A DNA stretch of 64,000 nt from NCBI RefSeq assembly GCF_000687455.2, contig NZ_JGVW01000069.1, positions 1 to 64,000 on the forward strand. The letters are read 5' to 3'. A program made the position numbers and the translations under genes. Positions 36,416 through 45,250 of this stretch are shown piece by piece; position 1 is the stretch's first letter, and the number at the start of each line of letters is the position of its first letter. Below the pieces are notes generated by a model. That model ran no database searches, was not told where the DNA came from, and saw nothing but the letters and a program-made list of their open reading frames with translations. The DNA is from Burkholderia sp. lig30. GTDB lineage: Bacteria; Pseudomonadota; Gammaproteobacteria; Burkholderiales; Burkholderiaceae.

Positions 36416-37832
36416 CGGCGCGCCGGGGTGCGTGGTGCTCGAGCAGGGCATCGTGCTGCAGGCCGATGCCGCCGCGCGGGCGGCCGGCGTGTGCGCGGGC
36501 ATGAAGCGCGCCGGCGTGCTGACGCTCGCGCCCGGCGCCCGCTTGCTCGAGCGCGATCCGGCGCGCGAGGCGGACGCGGCGCGCGAGGTCGCGATGGCGC
36601 TGCTGCGTTTCTCGCCATGCGTGGCCGACGGCGGCGAGGCGACCCTGCTGGTCGAGGTCGGCGCGAGCCTGCGGCTGTTCGGCGGCGTGCCGGCGCTGTG
36701 CCGCCGGGTGCGCGCGGCGCTGGTGCCGCTCGGCTATGCGGTGCGCGTGGGCGTCGCGCCGACGGGCGGCGGCGCCTGGCTGCTGGCGCGTGCGGGCGCG
36801 CGCTTGCGCGGCAGGCGGGTGGTGCGGCTCGCGTCGCTCACGCGCGTGCTGGCCGCGTTGCCGTGCGCGCTGCTGCCGGCGGCGCGGCCGTTTGCCGGCT
36901 GGCTCGACGGCCTCGGCTGCACGACGCTCGCGGACCTGCGTCGCCTGCCGCGCGCCGAACTGCAGCGCCGCTGCGGGCCGGCGCTCGTCGCGGCGCTCGA
37001 CACTGCGTACGGCCAGCAGGCCGAGCTGTACGCGTGGCTGCCGGTGCCACCGGTGTTCGATGCCCGGCTCGAGCTGCCCGAGCGGGTCGAGCATGCGGAG
37101 GCGGTGCTGTTCGCCGCGCGCCGCCTGATCGCGCAGCTGGGCGGCTGGCTGGCGGCGCGGCACCTGATGCTGGCGGCGATGCTGTTCCAGCTCGAGCACG
37201 AGCGCGGGCGCCAGGCGGTCGCGCCGACGGTGCTGGAGCTCGCGTTCGCCGAGCCGGTGCGCGACGACGCGCATTTCGTCCGCGTGCTGGGCGAGCGGCT
37301 CGCCCGCGTGAGCCTGCCGGCTGCGGTGATCGCGGTGCGCCTGACCGTGACGCGGGTGGCCGAGGCCGAGCCGCCGCCGGACGACCTGTTTCCCGAGCCG
37401 GGCGGCACGCCGCAGGACCGCGCGCGGCTCATCGAGCTGCTGAGCGCGCGGCTCGGCGCGGACAACGTGCGGCGCCCGGCGCCGGTCGCCGACCATCGCC
37501 CCGAGATCGCGAACCGCTGGCTGCCGCTCGCCGAGCGGCCCGGCCGCGCACCTGCGCTGCCTGCGGCGGCGCCGCGTCCGGCCTGGCTGCTCGAGATGCC
37601 GCTGCCGCTCGTGGTGCGCGGCAACCGGCCGGTCTACCGTTCGCCGCTGCGCATCGAGTCGCTCGGCGAGCGGATCGAGTCGGGCTGGTTCGACGGCCGG
37701 CTCGCCGCCCGCGACTACTTCGTCGCGCTGGACGACGCGGGCGCCTGCTACTGGATCTACCGGGAGCGGCTCGTCGGCGAGGGCGACGCCGGGGCCGCGC
37801 CGCGCTGGTTCCTGCATGGCCTGTTCGGATGA
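36342..37832 (+). CDS. imuB: ImuB, catalytically inactive Y-family polymerase-like mutasome scaffold
   Basis: A 496-aa DinB/UmuC-like protein. The N-terminal position where active Y-family enzymes have their catalytic acidic residue reads VHLPSLPLDVF and lacks it, so it is not expected to polymerise. It bridges ImuA, DnaE2 and the sliding clamp. GRAVRVGVAPTGG-like and the HhH-type LDGLGCTTLADLRRLPRAELQRR are seen. ATG 36342 overlaps imuA by 74 bp, supporting coupled expression. Confidence 0.9.
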   Translation: MRVFLGVHLPSLPLDVFRPLPAQPDGAPGCVVLEQGIVLQADAAARAAGVCAGMKRAGVLTLAPGARLLERDPAREADAAREVAMALLRFSPCVADGGEATLLVEVGASLRLFGGVPALCRRVRAALVPLGYAVRVGVAPTGGGAWLLARAGARLRGRRVVRLASLTRVLAALPCALLPAARPFAGWLDGLGCTTLADLRRLPRAELQRRCGPALVAALDTAYGQQAELYAWLPVPPVFDARLELPERVEHAEAVLFAARRLIAQLGGWLAARHLMLAAMLFQLEHERGRQAVAPTVLELAFAEPVRDDAHFVRVLGERLARVSLPAAVIAVRLTVTRVAEAEPPPDDLFPEPGGTPQDRARLIELLSARLGADNVRRPAPVADHRPEIANRWLPLAERPGRAPALPAAAPRPAWLLEMPLPLVVRGNRPVYRSPLRIESLGERIESGWFDGRLAARDYFVALDDAGACYWIYRERLVGEGDAGAAPRWFLHGLFG

Positions 37833-37842
37833 GCGAAACGCG

Positions 37843-40800
37843 ATGAAGCCCGGTGCCAGGCCGCTGCCGGCGTATGCCGAGCTGTTCTGCCGGTCCAGTT
37901 TCTCGTTCCTGCACGGCGCGTCGTCGGCCGACGAGCTGGTCGCGCGCGCGTCGGCGCTCGGCTACAGCGGCATCGCGATCACCGACGAATGCTCGCTTGC
38001 CGGCGCGGTGCGCATGCACGTCGCCGCGACGGCGGCCGGGCTGCCGCTCGTGATCGGCGCCTCGTTCCAGGTCACGCCCGACGACGGCGCGCCGCCGTTC
38101 GGGCTCGTCCTGCTCGCGTGCAACGACGACGGCTACGGCAACCTGTCCGAACTGATCTCGTGGCTGCGCATGCGCGCGCCGAAGGGGACCTACCGGCTCG
38201 CGCCGGCGGAGCTGGCCGAGCCCGGCGAGCCGTATGCGCATCTGCGCGGCATGCCCGGCTGCTTCGCGATCCTGGTGCCGGCCTATCCGGCGCAGGCCGC
38301 GACGCTCGACGTGCAGCTCGCGTGGATGCGCGCGACGTTCGGCGAGCGCGCCCGCATCGGGCTCGTGCTGCATCGGCGCTCGCTGGACGAGGCGCACCGC
38401 ATCGACGTCGAGGCGGCGGCGCTGCATTACGCGGTGCCCGTCGTCGCGCTGGGCGACGTGACGATGCACGTGCGCTCGCGCAAGCCGCTGCAGGACACGA
38501 TGACAGCGATACGGACCGGCACGCCGCTTGCCGAGTGCGGCTATGCGCTCGCGCCGAACGCGGAGCAGCACCTGCGCTCGCGCGTGCGGCTGTCGAACCT
38601 GTACCCGCACGACGCGCTCGCCGAAACGTGCCGGATCCTCGCGCAATGCACGTTCTCGCTCGCTTCGCTCGAATACCGCTACCACTATCCCGATGAGATC
38701 GTGCCGGCCGGCCATACGGCCGCCAGCTATCTGAAGCAGGAAACCCGGGCGGGCGCGCAGCGACGCTATCCGCACGGCGTGCCGGACAGCGTGCGCAAGC
38801 AGATCGACCACGAGCTCGCGCTGATCGCCGAGCTGAATTACGAGCCGTACTTCCTGACCGTCTACGACATCGTGCGCTTCGCGCGCAGCCGCAACATCCT
38901 GTGCCAGGGGCGCGGCTCCGCGGCGAATTCGGCGGTCTGCTACTGCCTCGGCGTCACCGAGGTGAACCCGGAGCAGAGCACGCTGCTGTTCGAGCGCTTC
39001 ATCAGCAGGGAGCGCGGCGAGCCGCCCGACATCGACGTCGATTTCGAGCATCAGCGGCGCGAGGAGGTGATCCAGTATCTCTATGAGAAATACGGGCACG
39101 ACCGCGCGGCGCTGGCCGCGGCCGTGTCGACCTATCGTCCGCGCGGCGCGCTGCGCGAGACCGGCAAGGCGCTCGGCGTCGATCCGATGATCATCGAGCG
39201 GGTCGCGAAGGAGCATCAGTGGTTCGACGGCCGCGGCGACCTGCTGGCCCGCTTTGCCGCCACCGGCCTCGATCCCGGCGCGCCGCTGATCCGCGCGTGG
39301 GCGTCGCTCGCGACCAAACTCCTGAATTTCCCGCGCCATCTGTCGCAGCATTCGGGCGGCTTCGTGATCAGCCGCGGCAAGCTGACCCGGCTCGTGCCGG
39401 TCGAGAACGCGGCGATGGCGGGGCGGCGCGTGATCCAGTGGGACAAGGACGATCTCGAGGCGCTCGGCATGATGAAGGTCGACGTGCTCGCGCTCGGGAT
39501 GCTGTCGGCGCTGCATCGCGCGTTCGATTTCGTCGCCGCGCATCGCGGCGAGCCGTTCGGCATGACGGACATCCCGCAAGGCGACAAGGCGACCTACGAG
39601 ATGATCTCGCGCGCGGACACGGTCGGCGTGTTCCAGATCGAATCGCGCGCGCAGATGTCGATGCTGCCGAGGCTTCGGCCGCGTAATTACTACGACCTCG
39701 TGATCCAGGTGGCGATCGTGCGGCCCGGCCCGATCCAGGGCGGCGCGGTGCATCCGTACCTGCGGCGGCGGCAGAAGCTCGAACCCGTCAGTTATCCGAA
39801 GGACGAGCTGAGGGCTGCGCTCGAGCGCACCGAGGGCGTGCCGATCTTCCAGGAGCAGGTGATGCAGATCGCGATGATCGCCGCCGGCTTCAGCGCCGGC
39901 GAGGCCGACCAGTTGCGGCGCGCGATGGCGGCATGGAAGCGCAAGGGCGATCTCGGCCAGTATCGCGCCCGGATCGTCGAGGGGATGCGCGAGCGCCAGT
40001 ATCCGGCCGAATTTGCCGAGCAGATCTTCGAGCAGATCAAGGGCTTCGGCGAATACGGCTTTCCCGAGAGCCATGCGGCGAGCTTCGCGCACCTCGTCTA
40101 TGCGAGCAGCTGGCTCAAGTGCCACTACCCGGCGATGTTCGTCGCCGCGCTGCTCAACAGCCAGCCGATGGGCTTCTATCCGCCGGCGCAACTCGTGCAG
40201 GACGCGCGGCGGCATGGCGTGACCGTGCTGCCGGTCGACGTGACGGCGAGCGGCTGGGACGCGTCGCTGCAGGCGCAGCCCGGGCAGGCGTCCGGCCAGC
40301 CGGCCGTGCGGCTCGGCCTGTCGCTCGTGAGCGGGACGGGCGAGGCCGCCGCGCGGCGCATCGAGGCCGCGCGGGCGCGGCGGCCGTTCGCGAGCGTCGA
40401 CGATCTCGCGCGCCGCGCGCAGCTCGAACGCCGCGATCTCGAGGCGCTCGCCGCCGCCAACGCGCTCGCGCCGCTCGCCGGCAACCGCCGCGACGCGCTG
40501 TGGCAGGCCGTCGTCGCGGCGCCCGGGCGCGGGCTGCTCGCCGACGCACCGATCGAGGACGCGGTGCGGCCGGAGCTGGGCGTGCCCACCGAGGCCGACG
40601 ACATCGTCGACGATTACCGGGCCACCGGCCTGACGCTGAACCGCCATCCGCTCGCGCTGCTGCGGCCCGCGCTCGACGCGCGCCGGCTGCGCACCGCGCA
40701 GGCACTCGGCCGCTGCCGCAACGGGCAGCTCGCGCGCGGCTGCGGCCTCGTCACCGCGCGCCAGCGGCCCGGCACGGCCAAGGGCGTGCTGTTCGTCACG

Positions 40801-41007
40801 CTGGAGGACGAGACCGGCTGCGTCAACGTGATCGTCTGGCCCAAGGTGCTCGAGGCGCAACGCCGCGAGGCGCTGCATGCGTCGTTGCTGGCCGTCTACG
40901 GGGTCTGGCAGTGCGAGGGCGAGGTGCGGCACCTGATCGCGCACCAGCTCGTCGACCTGACGCCGCTGCTGAACGGCCTGCGCTACAGCAGCCGCAATTT
41001 CCATTGA
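37843..41007 (+). CDS. dnaE2: Error-prone DNA polymerase DnaE2 (ImuC)
   Basis: A 1054-aa C-family polymerase that performs SOS translesion synthesis with ImuA and ImuB. It has an N-terminal PHP domain (ELFCRSSFSFLHGASSADELV), then the palm with catalytic aspartates in PPDIDVDFEHQRREEV (near residues 394-400), the fingers, a tandem HhH segment and an OB domain. It is about 100 aa shorter than replicative DnaE1, as usual for DnaE2. ATG 37843 is 10 bp after the imuB stop; ATG 37816 would overlap imuB. Confidence 0.95.
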   Translation: MKPGARPLPAYAELFCRSSFSFLHGASSADELVARASALGYSGIAITDECSLAGAVRMHVAATAAGLPLVIGASFQVTPDDGAPPFGLVLLACNDDGYGNLSELISWLRMRAPKGTYRLAPAELAEPGEPYAHLRGMPGCFAILVPAYPAQAATLDVQLAWMRATFGERARIGLVLHRRSLDEAHRIDVEAAALHYAVPVVALGDVTMHVRSRKPLQDTMTAIRTGTPLAECGYALAPNAEQHLRSRVRLSNLYPHDALAETCRILAQCTFSLASLEYRYHYPDEIVPAGHTAASYLKQETRAGAQRRYPHGVPDSVRKQIDHELALIAELNYEPYFLTVYDIVRFARSRNILCQGRGSAANSAVCYCLGVTEVNPEQSTLLFERFISRERGEPPDIDVDFEHQRREEVIQYLYEKYGHDRAALAAAVSTYRPRGALRETGKALGVDPMIIERVAKEHQWFDGRGDLLARFAATGLDPGAPLIRAWASLATKLLNFPRHLSQHSGGFVISRGKLTRLVPVENAAMAGRRVIQWDKDDLEALGMMKVDVLALGMLSALHRAFDFVAAHRGEPFGMTDIPQGDKATYEMISRADTVGVFQIESRAQMSMLPRLRPRNYYDLVIQVAIVRPGPIQGGAVHPYLRRRQKLEPVSYPKDELRAALERTEGVPIFQEQVMQIAMIAAGFSAGEADQLRRAMAAWKRKGDLGQYRARIVEGMRERQYPAEFAEQIFEQIKGFGEYGFPESHAASFAHLVYASSWLKCHYPAMFVAALLNSQPMGFYPPAQLVQDARRHGVTVLPVDVTASGWDASLQAQPGQASGQPAVRLGLSLVSGTGEAAARRIEAARARRPFASVDDLARRAQLERRDLEALAAANALAPLAGNRRDALWQAVVAAPGRGLLADAPIEDAVRPELGVPTEADDIVDDYRATGLTLNRHPLALLRPALDARRLRTAQALGRCRNGQLARGCGLVTARQRPGTAKGVLFVTLEDETGCVNVIVWPKVLEAQRREALHASLLAVYGVWQCEGEVRHLIAHQLVDLTPLLNGLRYSSRNFH

Positions 41008-41197
41008 AGCATCCGTTCGCTGCCGGTTGGTATCATGGTGCCGATGCGACGGCCCCGCCGCCGGCGCCCCGACGGTGCCGTCATCCCCTCCGATCGCGCA
41101 TCGCAAGCGGCGGCGGGCCGGTGCCCGATGCGACGCGCGTCGGGCGGCAGGCATCGCGACGCGGCCTCATGCGTCGCCGGACCATCGAGAGAACGTC

Positions 41198-42301
41198 ATG
41201 CTGACCGGAAACATACTCACGCCCGAAGGCTGGATTCACGGCTCGCTCGAAGTCGGGAACGGCCGCATCGGCACGCTCGCGGGCGCCCCGGTCGATCCCG
41301 CGAGCAACGACGCGCCGTACATCCTGCCCGGCTTCATCGACCTGCACGTGCACGGCGGCGGCGGCGCCGACGTGATGGAGGGCGGCGACGCGCTCGGCAC
41401 GATCGCCCGCACCCACGCGCAGTACGGCACGACGAGCCTGCTCGCGACCACGATGACCGCGCCGCGCGACGAGCTGATGGCTGTCGTCGCGCACCTCGGC
41501 GAGCAGGCGCGCAGCCGCACGCCGGGCGGCGCACGCGTGCTCGGCGTGCATCTCGAAGGGCCGTACATCAATCCGGGCAAGCTCGGCGCGCAGCCGGACG
41601 CGGCGGTGTCGGCGGTGCTCGACGAGGTGCTGACGTACCTGGCGCTCGCGCCGGTCCGCGTCGTCACGCTCGCACCGGAAATCGCCGGCCATATCGAGAT
41701 CATCGCGGAGATGGCCGCGCGCGGCGTGCGCGTGCAGCTCGGCCACTCGCTCGCGACCTATGACGACGCGGTCGCCGCGCTCCGGCACGGCGCGTGCGGC
41801 TTCACGCACCTGTTCAATGCGATGTCGCCGCTGCATCACCGCAATCCCGGTCTCGTCGGCGCGGCGCTCGCGCACGCCGACTATGCGGAGATCATTCCCG
41901 ATCTGCTGCACGTGCATCCGGGCGCGATCCGCGCGGCGCTGCGCGCGATCCCGCATCTTTACGTGGTGACCGACAGCACGTCGGCGACCGGCATGCCCGA
42001 CGGCGAATACCGCCTCGGCAGCCAGCACGTGACGAAGTGCCTGGGCGGCGTGCGTCTCGCCGACGGCACGCTCGCGGGCAGCACGCTGACGATGGAGCAG
42101 GCGCTGCGCAACCTGGTGTCGCTCGGCCTGCCGATCGCCGACGTGTCGAATCGCATGTCGCGCTTTGCCGCGGATTACCTCGGCATCGCCGATCGCGGCC
42201 GCATCGCGCGCGACGCGTGGGCCGATCTCGTCGTGTTCGACCGCGACCTGAACCTCGTCGCAACCTACGTCGAAGGGGAGCCGGTTCACGAACGGGCGTA
42301 A
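41198..42301 (+). CDS. nagA: N-acetylglucosamine-6-phosphate deacetylase
   Basis: A 367-aa amidohydrolase-fold enzyme releasing acetate from GlcNAc-6-phosphate. Metal and catalytic motifs: FIDLHVHGGGGADVME, GVHLEGPYINPGKLGAQ, LGHSLATYDDA, THLFNAM and VTDSTSATGMPDG with the catalytic Asp. It is followed 78 bp later by a PTS fusion protein, so it handles phosphorylated amino-sugar brought in by a PTS. No nag regulator or deaminase is adjacent. Confidence 0.94.
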   Translation: MLTGNILTPEGWIHGSLEVGNGRIGTLAGAPVDPASNDAPYILPGFIDLHVHGGGGADVMEGGDALGTIARTHAQYGTTSLLATTMTAPRDELMAVVAHLGEQARSRTPGGARVLGVHLEGPYINPGKLGAQPDAAVSAVLDEVLTYLALAPVRVVTLAPEIAGHIEIIAEMAARGVRVQLGHSLATYDDAVAALRHGACGFTHLFNAMSPLHHRNPGLVGAALAHADYAEIIPDLLHVHPGAIRAALRAIPHLYVVTDSTSATGMPDGEYRLGSQHVTKCLGGVRLADGTLAGSTLTMEQALRNLVSLGLPIADVSNRMSRFAADYLGIADRGRIARDAWADLVVFDRDLNLVATYVEGEPVHERA

Positions 42302-42379
42302 CGAGGCGGCCGGGTCCACGCCGGACGCCGTCATCGAAACGTATTGATGCGGCGAGCGTGCCGCGCCGGGGAGGCCCCG

Positions 42380-44935
42380 TTGAAGACCCCCACCCACGAT
42401 CCGATCGTCCTGCTCGCGCCGTTGACCGGGCAGATCGTTCCGCTGGCCGACGTGCCCGACCCGGTGTTCTCCGGCGGGCTGTTCGGCGACGGCATCGGTA
42501 TCGACCCGACGCAAGGCAGGCTCGTCGCGCCGTGCGACGGCGTCGTGTCGCACCTCGCGCCGGCCGGTCACGCGGTCACCCTCACGACGCCGCAGGGCGT
42601 CGACATCCTGCTGCACATCGGCATCGACACCGCCGTGCTGAACGGCCACGGCTTCACCACGCGCATCGAGGCAGGTGCGCGCGTGAAGGCGGGCGACCTG
42701 CTGATCGAATTCGATCGGGACGAAGTGGCGCGCGCCGCGCCCAGCCTCGTCTCGGTGATCGCGATCGCGAATTCGGACGCGTTTCCGATCGTCGAGCGCG
42801 CGACGGGCGGCGTCGCGACGGCGGGCGTGACGCCGCTGCTGACGCTGCGCGGCACGGCGGGGGCCGCGCGTGCGGCGGCGGCCACCACCGCGCTGCACGA
42901 GGTACGCCGTTCGATCGTGGTGACGCAGCCGGGCGGCCTGCATGCACGGCCCGCCGCGCGGGCGCGCGACGCGGCGCGCGGGCTCGACGCGCGCGTCGAC
43001 GTGCATTTCGGCGGCCGCGCGGCGTCCGTCGAAAGTGTCGTCGGGCTGCTGGCGCTCGGGGCGGGCGAGCGCGCAACGGTCGAGCTCGTCGGCTGCGGCG
43101 CGCAGGCGGAGCAGGCGGTCGACGCGGTCGCGCGCGAGCTGCTGCGCGAAGCGCCCGGCCACACCGACGAAACGCCGGCGCGCGCGATCTCGCCCGCGCC
43201 GCAACCGGCGCCGTGCGGCGATGGCGCGCCGCCCGATCCGAATACGCTGGCCGGCGTGTGCGCCGCGCCCGGCATCGCGGTCGGCACGCTGGCGCACTGG
43301 GGCGATGCGGACATCGCGCCGCCCGAGGCGGCGAGCGGCACGCCCGCCGCCGAAAGCCGGATGCTCGACAAGGCGCTTGCGGCCGTCGATGCCGAACTGG
43401 AAGACACCGTGCGCACCGCGTCGCAGCGCGGCTCGGTGTGCGAGGCGGGGATTTTCGCGGTGCATCGCGTGCTGCTCGAGGATCCGACGCTGATCGACGC
43501 GGCGCGCGACCTGATCAGCCTCGGCAAGAGCGCGGGCTTTGCGTGGCGCGCGACGATCCGCGCGCAGATCGACGTGCTCGCGCGTGTCGACGACACGCTG
43601 CTCGCCGAACGCGCGGCCGATCTGCGCGACATCGAGAAACGCGTGCTGCGTGCGCTCGGCTGCGCGTCCGGCGCGGCGCGCGCGTTGCCCGACGACGCGG
43701 TGCTGGCCGCGGAGGCGTTCACGCCGTCCGATCTGTCGTCGCTCGACCGCGGGCGCGTCGCGGCGCTCGTGATGGCGCGCGGCGGCGCGACGTCGCATGC
43801 GGCGATCATCGCCCGCCAGCTCGGCATCCCCGCGCTCGTCGCGGTCGGCGACGCGCTGTACGCGATTCCGGACGGCACGCAGGTGGTCGTCGACGCGACG
43901 GCGGGCCGGCTCGAGCCGGCGCCGTCCGCGCGCGACGTCGAGCGCGCGCGTGTCGAGCGGCAGCGCGTGGCCGGGATGCGCGAAGCGGATTGCGGCAGCG
44001 CACGCGAAGCGGCAGTGACGACAGACGGGCGCACGATCGAAGTCGCCGCAAACATCGCGACGCTCGACGACGCGAACGCGGCGCTCGAGCATGGCGCGGA
44101 CGCCGTCGGCCTGCTGCGCACCGAGCTGATGTTCATGCGCCGCGCGGTGGCGCCGACGGCGGACGAGCAGCGGCAGGGCTATCAAGCCGTCGTCGACGCG
44201 CTGCGGGGCCGCACCGCGATCATCCGCACGCTCGACGTCGGCGCGGACAAGCGCGTCGAATTCCTGACGCTGCCGCCCGAGCCGAACCCGGCCCTGGGGC
44301 TGCGCGGCATCCGTCTCGCGCAGCTGCGTCCCGACCTGCTCGACGAGCAGTTGCGCGGGTTGCTCGCCGTGAAGCCGTTCGGCGCGGTGCGGGTCCTGCT
44401 GCCGATGGTGACCGACGCGGGCGAACTGGTGCGCGTGCGCCGGCGCATCGACGCCATCGCACGGCAGATGGGGCGCGACGCGCCGGTCGAGGTCGGTGCG
44501 ATGATCGAGGTGCCGTCGGCGGCGCTGCTCGCCGACCAGCTCGCGCAACATGCGGATTTCCTGTCGATCGGCACCAACGACCTGACCCAGTACACGCTCG
44601 CGATGGACCGCGGTCATGCCGATCTCGCCGCGCAGGCCGACGGGCTGCATCCGGCGGTGCTGCGCCTCGTCGAGATGGCCGTGCGCGGCGCGCACCGGCA
44701 CGGCAAATGGATCGGCGTGTGCGGCGCGCTCGGCGGCGATCCGCTCGCGGTGCCGATCCTCGTCGGCCTCGGCGTGACGGAGCTGTCGGTCGACCCCGTA
44801 TCGGTGCCGGGCATCAAGGCGCGCGTGCGCCGTCTCGATTACGCGCAGTGCCGCCAGCGCGCGCCGGACCTGCTCGCGCTCGATTCGGCGCAGGCGGTGA
44901 GGGCGGCGAGCCGCGCGCTCTGGCCGCTCGACTGA
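42380..44935 (+). CDS. Triple PTS fusion protein EIIA(Glc)-HPr-EI
   Basis: An 851-aa fusion passing phosphate from PEP to a sugar permease. EIIA-Glc domain: residues 1-150 with His64 and phospho-His79 (ILLHIGID). HPr domain: about 175-260 with His188 in GGLHARPAA. EI domain: about 290-851 with His473 in GGATSHAAIIAR and the PEP-binding GLLRTELMFM and SIGTNDLTQYTLAMDR. TTG 42380 is selected by GGGGAGG six bases upstream; ATG 42347 is the alternative. Next to nagA, it most likely energises GlcNAc uptake through an EIIBC encoded elsewhere. Confidence 0.92.
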   Translation: MKTPTHDPIVLLAPLTGQIVPLADVPDPVFSGGLFGDGIGIDPTQGRLVAPCDGVVSHLAPAGHAVTLTTPQGVDILLHIGIDTAVLNGHGFTTRIEAGARVKAGDLLIEFDRDEVARAAPSLVSVIAIANSDAFPIVERATGGVATAGVTPLLTLRGTAGAARAAAATTALHEVRRSIVVTQPGGLHARPAARARDAARGLDARVDVHFGGRAASVESVVGLLALGAGERATVELVGCGAQAEQAVDAVARELLREAPGHTDETPARAISPAPQPAPCGDGAPPDPNTLAGVCAAPGIAVGTLAHWGDADIAPPEAASGTPAAESRMLDKALAAVDAELEDTVRTASQRGSVCEAGIFAVHRVLLEDPTLIDAARDLISLGKSAGFAWRATIRAQIDVLARVDDTLLAERAADLRDIEKRVLRALGCASGAARALPDDAVLAAEAFTPSDLSSLDRGRVAALVMARGGATSHAAIIARQLGIPALVAVGDALYAIPDGTQVVVDATAGRLEPAPSARDVERARVERQRVAGMREADCGSAREAAVTTDGRTIEVAANIATLDDANAALEHGADAVGLLRTELMFMRRAVAPTADEQRQGYQAVVDALRGRTAIIRTLDVGADKRVEFLTLPPEPNPALGLRGIRLAQLRPDLLDEQLRGLLAVKPFGAVRVLLPMVTDAGELVRVRRRIDAIARQMGRDAPVEVGAMIEVPSAALLADQLAQHADFLSIGTNDLTQYTLAMDRGHADLAAQADGLHPAVLRLVEMAVRGAHRHGKWIGVCGALGGDPLAVPILVGLGVTELSVDPVSVPGIKARVRRLDYAQCRQRAPDLLALDSAQAVRAASRALWPLD

Positions 44936-44995
44936 CGGGCGCCGGGCCGGCGCACGCACCTCGGCCGCATCGCGACAGGCCTCCGCCAAAACGAC

Positions 44996-45019
44996 AAACG
45001 GCACCCTGAGGTGCCGTTT
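44996..45019. terminator. Bidirectional terminator
   Basis: A perfect 10-bp stem (AAACGGCACC / GGTGCCGTTT) with a 4-nt loop (CTGA) lies between the converging PTS fusion gene and the cyd small gene. The A/T ends serve as U-tracts on both strands. Confidence 0.8.
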
Positions 45020-45045
45020 GCGTCATCGTGCCAAAGCGCTGCGGC

Positions 45046-45240
45046 TTAACTGCCGTTCGCCTTGCGCTCCTTCTGCTGGGTGTCGTAGAGCACCCCGCCC
45101 GCCGCCGCGAACAGCACGATCATGATCGTGCCGACGAGCCACGAGAAGTACCACGCGCCATAGGCGCCGAGCACCACGCCGATCACGACCGCAATCACGA
45201 CCAGCGCAGCGAGGATGAGAAAGTGGAACAGGGTTTTCAT
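45046..45240 (-). CDS. Small two-helix membrane protein in the cydAB operon
   Basis: A 64-aa protein with two membrane helices (LFHFLILAALVVIAVVIGVVLG and WLVGTIMIVLFAAAGGVLYD) and a basic C-terminus (QQKERKANGS). It starts 10 bp after the cydB stop, so it is co-transcribed. It is longer than CydX or DUF2474 subunits and I do not recognise its family. A subunit or assembly role in cytochrome bd is inferred from position only. Confidence 0.7.
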   Translation of the reverse strand: MKTLFHFLILAALVVIAVVIGVVLGAYGAWYFSWLVGTIMIVLFAAAGGVLYDTQQKERKANGS

Positions 45241-45250
45241 CGTAAATGCC

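Noticed and set aside
42302-42379. A deleted nagB or nagE remnant in the nagA-PTS fusion gap
   Set aside because: The 78 bp holds no recognisable fragment of either protein; only absence, not deletion, can be stated.
37429-45004. Minus-strand frames over 1200 codons opposite dnaE2 and the PTS fusion
   Set aside because: They mirror high-GC genes and have no domain-like sequence; the plus-strand products have clear catalytic motifs.
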